The notes under the pieces were generated by a model. The model had not been told where the DNA came from and searched no databases. It saw only the letters and a program-made list of their open reading frames with translations. A stretch of DNA of 41,023 nt from Rhodospirillaceae bacterium (GTDB lineage: Bacteria > Pseudomonadota > Alphaproteobacteria > Rhodospirillales > UBA2165): the NCBI GenBank assembly GCA_947467145.1, contig CANIGJ010000002.1:232441-273463 (forward strand), read 5' to 3'. The translations under genes were made by a program, and so were the position numbers. The first letter of the stretch is position 1, and every line of letters starts with the position of its first letter. Below are positions 34,233 through 41,023 of the stretch, one piece after another.

Positions 34233-35272
34233 CAATCCGGCTGGATATATTCGGCGGCTTTTTTGGCCAGCTCCGGCGGCGTCTTCTGGTAATCGGCGAA
34301 CATCTTCGCGAGATCTTCACCGGGGATCGGTTTGATCTCGAGGTTCATCTTGCCCGCCTCGGCCAGGAAGGCCGGATCTTTGGCAGTGTCGAGCATCGCC
34401 TTGCGAAGCGCGGCGACGCGATCTTTCGGCGTCCCGGGCGGGGCCGCGAGCGGCCGCGCGATTTCGGTCTGGCCGAAGATCAGATCGGCGATCTTGCGAT
34501 CGCCCTCATTCTTGATCATGGAGAACATCATCGTCGCATCGGCGAACAGCGGTTCCGGTTTGGCGCCGAACTGCACGAAGAACTGCATCTCGCCACTGTT
34601 CACTTCGGCCATGTAGGACGTTTTGACCGAACTGGCCTGCAAACCGCACGCCGCATCCATCTCGCCACGTTGCATGGCGAGCTTGACCGTGTTGGTGCCT
34701 TCGTACCCGGTGATGACACGCAGGTTCGCGCCGAACATCTTTTTCAGGAACACCGCATGCGTGCTGCTGGTTGCGGCGGCTGCCGATGCGCCGAAGACCA
34801 CGGTCTTCTTGGCGGCGATCAAATCGGGCAGGGTTTTGATGTTCTGACCGGCCCCTTTCCAGGTCGCGCAGGCATTCACGTCGCGATCCATGCTGCCGAT
34901 CCATTCGAATTTCTCGGCCTCGAACTTGGCGTCTTGGTTGCCGAACAAGGGATCGAGCGCGGTGGACGATGCGAACACGCCGAGCGCCGTACCGTCCTTG
35001 GGTGATACATTATAAAGCGTGTTGGCCGAGCGCGGGCCGCCCGGCATGTTCTGGATCTGGACCTGCGGATTGCCGGGGATGTGGTTGCCCATGTGGCGTG
35101 CGTAGAAACGCGACATGGAATCGTAGCCGCCGCCGACGCCGTAGCCGACCGTGATGGTGACGATCTTATCCTTGTAGAAATCGGCGACCGCATCCGCGGC
35201 CTGTGCACCCGATGAGATCGAAGTGCTGATGGTGAGCGCTGCCAGCGCTCCGACGGCGATCGCGTACTTCAT
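34232..35272 (-). CDS. Tripartite tricarboxylate transporter-type solute receptor (Bug/TctC family), first of two
   Basis: This 346-residue periplasmic binding protein has a Sec signal (residues 1-25, cut after A-Q-A). The mature part begins with A-D-A-V-A-D-F-Y and soon has I-T-V-G-Y-G-V-G-G-G-Y-D, the Bug-type opening loop. The P-G-N-P-Q-V-x-x-Q-N-M-P-G-G block and G-T-A-L-G-V-F follow. Bug receptors bind carboxylates such as citrate, tartrate or aromatic acids. No TctA/TctB membrane genes are in the window, so this is an orphan receptor, as is common for this family. First gene of the minus-strand cluster, and divergent from the hydroxyanthranilate operon. Confidence 0.9.
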   Translation of the reverse strand: MKYAIAVGALAALTISTSISSGAQAADAVADFYKDKIVTITVGYGVGGGYDSMSRFYARHMGNHIPGNPQVQIQNMPGGPRSANTLYNVSPKDGTALGVFASSTALDPLFGNQDAKFEAEKFEWIGSMDRDVNACATWKGAGQNIKTLPDLIAAKKTVVFGASAAAATSSTHAVFLKKMFGANLRVITGYEGTNTVKLAMQRGEMDAACGLQASSVKTSYMAEVNSGEMQFFVQFGAKPEPLFADATMMFSMIKNEGDRKIADLIFGQTEIARPLAAPPGTPKDRVAALRKAMLDTAKDPAFLAEAGKMNLEIKPIPGEDLAKMFADYQKTPPELAKKAAEYIQPD

Positions 35273-35315
35273 GCTACGTTACCCCTCAACCATAGCCACG
35301 CCGCCGGAAGCTTAG

Positions 35316-36391
<1,076 letters not shown>

Positions 36392-36405
36392 GGAAAGTTG
36401 ATAGG

Positions 36406-36720
36406 ATGCTCTACATCATTTATCAGGAAGACCGGGCCGACGGCGCGGCGATCCGCGCGGCAGCGCGCGACGAACATTTCGCCTATCTCGATAAGCACGA
36501 AGATATCCTGGTGCTGGGCGGAGCCTTGATGGCCGAGGATGGCGCCACGCGCACCGGCAGCGTGTTGATCGTCAATGTGCCCAGCATGGCCGACGCCGAA
36601 GCGTTCTCCGAAAGCGAACCGTTCCGCAAGGCAGGGCTGTTCAGTTCGGTGAAGGTCTCGCGCATGCGACGCGGGCAATGGAACCCGGCCGCCGCGCCGA
36701 AAAGCGCCGAGGGTAATTAG
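36406..36720 (+). CDS. YciI-family small protein
   Basis: This 104-residue protein has a dimeric ferredoxin-like fold. The YciI core is M-L-Y-I-I-Y-Q-E-D, R-D-E-H-F-A-Y-L-D-K-H (His24 and Asp29, possible active-site pair), G-G-A-L, and a Phe-x-x-x-x-P-F segment near 68-73. The family includes muconolactone isomerase-like enzymes, dehydrochlorinases and the like. The ATG at 36406 has GAGGAAAG 8 bases upstream and is 14 bases after the RidA-like stop. Its place in the operon suggests an isomerase, hydrolase or accessory role for a product of hydroxyanthranilate ring opening. The last 15 residues are Pro/Ala-rich and look disordered. Confidence 0.85.
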   Translation: MLYIIYQEDRADGAAIRAAARDEHFAYLDKHEDILVLGGALMAEDGATRTGSVLIVNVPSMADAEAFSESEPFRKAGLFSSVKVSRMRRGQWNPAAAPKSAEGN

Positions 36721-36739
36721 CGCCCAATAGACGTCTAAG

Positions 36740-37117
36740 CTAGTGGTCGACGCGTTTCCACATTTCGGCGCCGACCTTCTTGCCGCCGAGCACGGTAAAT
36801 TGCCCGGTCAAGGTGCCGTCGGTTTCGATCTTGTAGACGGCGAGGCCCGGCACAGGCGACTGGCGCACGAAAAAGATCACCGAAAAGGTATCGCCATTGA
36901 GAATGCCGGTGCCGCGATGCACATCCTGCCCAAACACCCAGACGACCGTGTAGGTATCGCCGCTTTTCGCCACGGCCGCTTTGCCCGTGTAGCGGCCATC
37001 CGCCATCTCGTGCCCATAGACTTCGTATTCGCCGTCCAGCTCGGCGGCGATCGCGGGGGCGAGGCATGCGGTGAGCAAGAGGGCCGCAAGCAGGATCACG
37101 CGAAGCGGATGCGGCAC
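36740..37117 (-). CDS. Small exported protein (lipoprotein-like signal)
   Basis: This 125-residue protein starts with GTG at 37117, with a GGAGAG site about 6 bases ahead. Residues 7-17 are hydrophobic and end in L-T-A-C (Cys18, a possible lipobox); an alternative type I cut would be after A-I-A-A. The mature part is beta-rich with repeated Gly and Tyr: D-G-E-Y-E-V-Y-G, D-G-R-Y-T-G, G-D-T-Y-T-V-V-W-V-F-G and G-T-G-I-L-N-G-D-T-F-S-V. This G-D-x-Y-x-V-x-W pattern recurs in a family of small exported proteins in alphaproteobacteria with no known role. It is convergent with the YciI-like gene (stops 20 bases apart). Confidence 0.75.
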   Translation of the reverse strand: MPHPLRVILLAALLLTACLAPAIAAELDGEYEVYGHEMADGRYTGKAAVAKSGDTYTVVWVFGQDVHRGTGILNGDTFSVIFFVRQSPVPGLAVYKIETDGTLTGQFTVLGGKKVGAEMWKRVDH

Positions 37118-37350
37118 CTAGTCTCTCCAGGCAGGATCAAGCGTTCGTGATGTCTCAGTGTGGCATTCCCACGAATGTTGGCAATAGGAATTATCGTTAC
37201 AGACCAAAGGTCTTCCGGTCGACGAGCGATGCGATTGCCGCAAGATTGTCACGGTTTGGTTACGGCACGGACCGCGGGGGCGTGGCTAGGATCGCGCTTA
37301 AACCCATGCTTCGAACCGCGCGCTTGCCGCCACAATTAGGACGATCCTTC

Positions 37351-38235
37351 ATGATCATCGTAGACCGCGTAGACCGGGCATTGGCTGAACGGGCCGCAGC
37401 GGGCAATCCTATTCGTCTCGGCATGATCGGCGCCGGTTCCATGGCGCGCGGCGTGGCGCTACAGATCTTCACTGCGGTGCCGGGTATTCGGCTTTGTGCC
37501 ATCGCCAATCGCACGCTCGACAATGCGCGACTCGCTTACACGGAAGCCGGACAGGAACCCAAGGTCATCGACAGCGCCGGCGCTCTGGCTTCCGCGATCG
37601 GCTATCGCCAGCCGGCCATCACCGAAGATTGGCGTCTGCTGACGGAATCGCCTGACATCGATGTCATCCTCGAGGTGACCGGCTCGATCCATGACGCGGC
37701 CGAAGCGGTCTGCTCGGCGATTGATTATGGCAAGCATATCGTGCTGATGAATGCCGAACTCGACGGCACCGTCGGCCCGCTCTTGAAGGCGCGCGCCGAT
37801 GTGGCCGGCGTCGTTTATACGAATGTTGACGGCGATCAGTCCGGCGTCGAAGTGACGGTGCCGAATACGATCGCACGTGCGGCCCTGTTCAATGATGCGG
37901 CTTGCGCGCCGGTGGGCGGGCTGATGGTCGAAGTCATCGCGGCGGCGAAGATCGATCTCATGGCCGGCACCGTGCTCGACGATCCCAGTCATGACATGAC
38001 GTATGGTTTGGCGGAGAATGCGGATGTCGTGCGCAGCGAGCGGATGCTGCCGATCGGCATTGCCGCCGGCTGCCGGTTGAAGCGCGACGTGCCCAAGGAC
38101 GGCGTGTTGCGCTACGAGGACGTCGAGATCCCGGCCGATCGCTTGATCGATCGCTTGCGCGCCGAGCAGGAACGACTGTCCGGTCCGGTCAACGATAGTT
38201 TCGTCGCACAACTCGCCTTCGCGGTTGCCGGCTAA
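37351..38235 (+). CDS. NAD(P)-binding homoserine-dehydrogenase-like protein with C-terminal SAF domain, apparently lacking the middle domain
   Basis: This 294-residue product starts at the ATG at 37351 (AGGA about 10 bases ahead); earlier in-frame codons are not needed. Residues 1-165 are a Rossmann domain with G-M-I-G-A-G-S-M-A-R-G (24-34), A-I-A-N-R-T and Y-T-N-V-D-G-D-Q-S-G-V. Residues from about 170 on (T-I-A-R-A-A-L-F-N-D-A-A-x-A-P, then V-E-V-I-A-A-A-K-x-D-L and Y-G-L-A-E-N-A-D-V) match the end of the usual protein, whose SAF domain ends in R-L-I-D-R-L-R-A-E-Q. Full-length relatives are about 430 residues, with a catalytic domain between these parts. Here that domain is missing and the frame stays open. 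It may be a partial enzyme or a binding protein. It is convergent with the Rieske gene. Confidence 0.75.
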   Translation: MIIVDRVDRALAERAAAGNPIRLGMIGAGSMARGVALQIFTAVPGIRLCAIANRTLDNARLAYTEAGQEPKVIDSAGALASAIGYRQPAITEDWRLLTESPDIDVILEVTGSIHDAAEAVCSAIDYGKHIVLMNAELDGTVGPLLKARADVAGVVYTNVDGDQSGVEVTVPNTIARAALFNDAACAPVGGLMVEVIAAAKIDLMAGTVLDDPSHDMTYGLAENADVVRSERMLPIGIAAGCRLKRDVPKDGVLRYEDVEIPADRLIDRLRAEQERLSGPVNDSFVAQLAFAVAG

Positions 38236-38239
38236 CGAA

Positions 38240-38277
38240 AATGGGGGCCCCACATGTAATTTTGAGGGGCCCCCATT
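38240..38277. terminator. Inverted repeat between convergent genes (terminator-like)
   Basis: Perfect 12-base arms (38240-38251 and 38266-38277) with a 14-base loop lie directly after the 38235 stop and before the Rieske stop at 38303. A clear T-run is missing on plus; a short ATTTTCG follows on minus. It may be a weak two-way terminator or a structured transcript end. Confidence 0.5.
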
Positions 38278-38302
38278 CGTAACTTCGAATAAACGCGCGA
38301 TC

Positions 38303-39682
38303 CTAAGCTTGTGTCAGCGCGCCTTCTTTTTCTTGCGGCTTCGGTCGGGCCAGTTCCGCTTCCTCGATCCGGCGATGCAAATCCTTGATCTGTTCGAGGA
38401 TCGGGCCATAGCGGTCGGCATCGTCGATGGCGAACCCCTTGTGATACATGCGGCGGTAATCTTGACCGATCACCGGCGGACGGTAAGTGGCGGGATCGCC
38501 GGTCCAGTCCTTGGGTTCCTTGCCGGCACCGAACAGCACTTCGGTCGTCTCGCCGGTGCGGAACACGTTGAGCGGATCCTTGCCCTGTTCGACGAGCGTG
38601 ATGTTCTCGTCGAGCTGCTTGCGCAACAAGATGATGGGAACGTCGGTGCGCCCCAATGCTTCCTTGGAGCGGTCGACGATAGCGCCTTGCGACCACCAGA
38701 CCAACGCATCCTGCGCCAACACGTAATCGAGAATCGGCTTGCCCTTTTCGTCATGCAGCGGCGGCTCGTACCACGGCACGACATTCTGTTCCGGCACCGA
38801 CACGCCGGGCGGTGCGGCATAGACCTGATAGGTGATGTGCAGGGTGTGTTCGTCGTCGATCGGCACGCGGGCTTGGTAATCGCTGCGTGGGCTGCCCGGT
38901 CCGCCGGTCGAGGTATAGAACGGAAAGACGACGGTCGAGTGGCGGCGCACCAGATCTTTTTCCGCGCCAAGTTCCTGCGAGAAATGGATGAATTTCTCGA
39001 AGCCGTATTGCGTCGTGTTGGCGGTCACGTCCTTGATGCCGATGCCCCATTTGGTGCGGGCATGCAGGGTGTGCGTCTGGCTCTCCATGCGTTCGGCGCC
39101 GCCCTCGCGCTCGAGTATGTATTTGAAGAAATAGCCGTGCGTGTAGACGCTGTGCGCCGGATCGCCGGTGTTCTCCTGGCATTGCAGCCAATTGCAGTTG
39201 AGCACGTTGACCGCGATCTGGCGGATCGCGTTGGGCCACACGAAATGGTCCCATTGCGGCAGCGCCGGTGCGGGCAGCGGGCCCATATAGGCAAACACCA
39301 GGCCGCCCATTTCGCGCACCGGATAGGCCGGTAGCTTGCGCGGGAATTTGGCGCGCGGGCTGGCCTCCATCGGGCGTTCGACGCATTCGCCGGTCTCGCC
39401 ATAGAGCCAGCCGTGATAGGGACAGCGCAGGCCTTCCTCATCGGGGATGCCATATTGCAGATCGACGAGGCGATGCATGCAGCGCTGGCCGATCAGACCC
39501 AGCGCGCCTTTGGTCGTTTTATAAAGTACCAAATCTTCGCCCAGGATGCGCACGGCCTTAACCGGATTTTCCAGCAGCTGCGCATAGGGCGCGATCGGGA
39601 TCCAATAGCGGCGCATCAATTCGCCGCATGGAGTGCCCTTGCCGACCCGCGTCAGGCGCTCGTTCATTTCGACCGACAGCAT
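38303..39682 (-). CDS. Rieske aromatic ring-hydroxylating oxygenase, large subunit (phthalate-dioxygenase-like)
   Basis: This 459-residue oxygenase has Rieske ligands Cys68, His70 (C-M-H-R), Cys87 and His90 (C-P-Y-H-G-W). The mononuclear iron site has His177 and His182 in N-T-G-D-P-A-H-x-x-x-x-H, with Asp174 as electron bridge to the neighbouring subunit. The length and motif spacing fit the single-component-oxygenase class of phthalate 4,5-dioxygenase and similar demethylases. The ATG at 39682 is 6 bases after AAGGAG. It lies 37 bases after the Bug receptor gene on the same strand. A reductase is not in the window, so electrons must come from elsewhere. The substrate is probably an aromatic acid imported by the receptor system. 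Confidence 0.92.
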   Translation of the reverse strand: MLSVEMNERLTRVGKGTPCGELMRRYWIPIAPYAQLLENPVKAVRILGEDLVLYKTTKGALGLIGQRCMHRLVDLQYGIPDEEGLRCPYHGWLYGETGECVERPMEASPRAKFPRKLPAYPVREMGGLVFAYMGPLPAPALPQWDHFVWPNAIRQIAVNVLNCNWLQCQENTGDPAHSVYTHGYFFKYILEREGGAERMESQTHTLHARTKWGIGIKDVTANTTQYGFEKFIHFSQELGAEKDLVRRHSTVVFPFYTSTGGPGSPRSDYQARVPIDDEHTLHITYQVYAAPPGVSVPEQNVVPWYEPPLHDEKGKPILDYVLAQDALVWWSQGAIVDRSKEALGRTDVPIILLRKQLDENITLVEQGKDPLNVFRTGETTEVLFGAGKEPKDWTGDPATYRPPVIGQDYRRMYHKGFAIDDADRYGPILEQIKDLHRRIEEAELARPKPQEKEGALTQA

Positions 39683-39719
39683 CGCGATTCTCCTTACATC
39701 TTGCTCTTATCTAACGATC

Positions 39720-40787
39720 TCACGGCGACGCGTACTTCGCCGCCTTTTTGATGACGTCCGGCGGGAACTTGTAAACCCGCGCCATGAAGTCCTGCATCTT
39801 CTTGGGTTCGGAGAACTGCACCACGCTCACGGTCGCCTTGGTGAAGTCATCCTGGAAATCCTTGTCGGCCATGGTTTTCGCAAAGGCCTCGCGCAAGGCG
39901 GCGAGACGATCGGCCGGGATTTTCGGCGCCGTGGAAAAAGCGCGGAAGAACCGGTTGGTGCCGAGCACGAGTTCGACGACCTGCTTGTCGGCTTCGCCGC
40001 TCACCAGATCGTAGACCACCGGAACATCCTTCAGATCGGGATCGTCGCCTTTCTCCAAGGCGAACGATACGATGGGCGTGATCAGCTTGCGCTTCAGCCA
40101 ATCGGTCTTTTCGCGCGTGCGCGCCCAATCGATGGTGGCGCGGCCATGCACTTCGCCGCGCTCAAGCGCCAGATCGATCTGCGAGGTGCCGGTATAGCCG
40201 GTCAGGACCTTGAGCTTGGTGCCCACCAGATCATTGAGCATGAAGGCATAGGCGCTGGTCGCACCGGTGCCGTCGGAGCCCACGGTGATCTCGGTCTTCT
40301 TGATGCCGTCGAGCGTGGTCGCCGGCGCATCGCTGCGCACGCCCAATGTGGGTGTTTCGCGCTGCGTCACCGCGCCTAGCCAATTGATCTCGATCGGATC
40401 GAACTGCACCCCTTCGAGCGCCAACAGCTTCACAATGGGCAGGAAGTCGGCATAGACGCCGATGGTGCTGCCGTCCTTGGGGGCGACATTGTTCACGTGG
40501 TTGGCGGCGACGATGCTGCCCGCGCCCGGCATGTTGCGCACGATGACTTTCGGGTTGCCCGGGATGTATTTGCCGATGTGGCGCGCCAGCGCACGTGCGG
40601 TCAGATCGTAGCCGCCGCCCGCGCCGTAACCGACGACGATCTCGACATCCTTGTTCTTGTAGAAATCGCCAACAGACGGACTTGGCGATTGAGCGGCGGC
40701 CGGCTGTGCTGCGACCGCCCCGGCGATCGTTGCGATCGTCAACAGCGTGCGTCTGACCTTGCGTGCCTTGTTAAACCAACCGGCCAT
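39720..40787 (-). CDS. Tripartite tricarboxylate transporter-type solute receptor (Bug/TctC family), second
   Basis: This 355-residue periplasmic receptor has a basic N-terminus (K-A-R-K-V-R-R), a hydrophobic core at residues 14-28 and a cut near P-A-A-A-Q (about residue 33). The mature part has V-E-I-V-V-G-Y-G-A-G-G-G-Y-D, P-G-N-P-K-V-I-V-R-N-M-P-G-A-G-S, and later L-K-V-L-T-G-Y-T-G-T. It is clearly related to the 34232-35272 receptor; both have the G-x-G-G-G-Y-D loop with extra Gly. It is the first gene before the Rieske oxygenase, and the pair suggests uptake and oxidation of the same aromatic acid. No membrane partners are in the window. The IS starts 90 bases upstream of its ATG. Confidence 0.9.
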   Translation of the reverse strand: MAGWFNKARKVRRTLLTIATIAGAVAAQPAAAQSPSPSVGDFYKNKDVEIVVGYGAGGGYDLTARALARHIGKYIPGNPKVIVRNMPGAGSIVAANHVNNVAPKDGSTIGVYADFLPIVKLLALEGVQFDPIEINWLGAVTQRETPTLGVRSDAPATTLDGIKKTEITVGSDGTGATSAYAFMLNDLVGTKLKVLTGYTGTSQIDLALERGEVHGRATIDWARTREKTDWLKRKLITPIVSFALEKGDDPDLKDVPVVYDLVSGEADKQVVELVLGTNRFFRAFSTAPKIPADRLAALREAFAKTMADKDFQDDFTKATVSVVQFSEPKKMQDFMARVYKFPPDVIKKAAKYASP

Positions 40788-40876
40788 CGAAACCTCCTGT
40801 CTGATCGCCGTTTATCGGCGTTGTCAGAAGGGTATGACTGTTATCGATCCTGGGCAAGGTCACGGGAACATGACCC

Positions 40877-41023
40877 TGATCTGCCCCCTTCAGAGTGGTC
40901 CATCTAATATTTTAGATTGGACCCTGAAGGAGAAGACAAATGGGCAAGAGACACGGGCCTGAGGAGATTATCGGTAAGCTGCGCGAGGCCGAGATTATAC
41001 TGGCGCAAGGCGGGACGACGGGG
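40877..41023 (+). mobile_element. Left end of an IS3-family (IS407-like) insertion sequence
   Basis: The sequence TGATCTGCCCCC at 40877-40888 matches the terminal inverted repeat of IS407-type IS3 elements, which begin TGACCTGCCCCC or similar. The transposase gene begins 63 bases further in with the expected first reading frame. The right end and target duplication are outside the window. The insertion point lies 90 bases upstream of the Bug receptor start. Confidence 0.75.
40940..41023 (+). CDS. IS3-family transposase OrfA, N-terminal 28 residues only
   Basis: The ATG at 40940 has AAGGAG 7 bases upstream. The 28 visible residues include R-H-G-P-E-E-I-I-G-K-L-R-E-A-E and I-L-A-Q-G-G, the start of the IS911/IS407-like helix-turn-helix OrfA. 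The frame runs off the right edge. In complete elements OrfA binds the ends and OrfB follows by a programmed frameshift. Confidence 0.85.
   Translation, partial: MGKRHGPEEIIGKLREAEIILAQGGTTG

Noticed and set aside
36740..37117. Firm lipoprotein call for the small exported protein
   Set aside because: The L-T-A-C site is weak and a type I cleavage site follows close by, so the anchoring remains open.

Overview
This is a GC-rich chromosomal segment, most likely from a soil- or sediment-type alphaproteobacterium. The reasons are the gene style and content: two xanthine-oxidase-type molybdenum hydroxylases, several orphan solute receptors of the tripartite tricarboxylate (Bug/TctC) type, MmgE/PrpD, fumarylacetoacetase-fold hydrolases, a Rieske ring oxygenase, and a pobA/AraC pair. 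Housekeeping genes (release factor 3, MsrA, GTP cyclohydrolase II, a double cold-shock-domain protein) are scattered among catabolic genes, so it reads as chromosome rather than plasmid. No tRNA, rRNA, CRISPR array or prophage was seen. One insertion sequence of the IS3 type begins at the right edge.

Layout. 1-1672 (minus): a CO-dehydrogenase-like hydroxylase in the order medium, small, large subunit, the large one cut by the window edge. 1901-2074: a tiny Cys/His-rich protein. 2124-4249: divergent pobA and its AraC-type regulator, which ends tail-to-tail on an MFS exporter (4246-5919). 6177-10156: GTP cyclohydrolase II, a three-gene NMT1/ThiY-type ABC importer and a TylF-like methyltransferase, closed by a perfect terminator and an inverted intergenic repeat. 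10282-12680 (minus): an FAH-family hydrolase and a phospholipase-D-type lipoprotein. 12843-15598: an isoquinoline-oxidoreductase-like IorA/IorB pair with a twin-arginine signal. 15624-17925 (minus): ornithine-cyclodeaminase-like protein, MoaD-like protein and BNR-repeat protein in a tight operon. 18015-21667: cupin, MsrA, a secreted protein, PrfC and a small acidic protein. 21750-24673: double cold-shock protein, serine hydrolase, degenerate SDR. 24690-27795: divergent single-domain response regulator and hybrid histidine kinase.

27876-35272 (minus) is a long catabolic cluster: Bug receptor, MmgE/PrpD, type-B carboxylesterase, FAD oxidoreductase, MFS permease and a fumarylpyruvate-hydrolase-like enzyme. 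Its first three genes overlap at their start and stop codons. It faces, across a gap of about 136 bases, a plus-strand operon for 3-hydroxyanthranilate breakdown (3-hydroxyanthranilate 3,4-dioxygenase, RidA-like deaminase, YciI-like protein). Further right are a small secreted protein, a dehydrogenase-SAF protein that seems to lack its central domain, and a Bug receptor with a Rieske oxygenase. The IS begins 90 bases upstream of that last pair.

Together the genes describe a bacterium that takes up and opens aromatic and N-heterocyclic acids (4-hydroxybenzoate, 3-hydroxyanthranilate, probably phthalate-like and azaarene compounds) and feeds the products to central metabolism through FAH-type hydrolases. 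Function calls rest on motifs and remembered family sequences; no database search was run.
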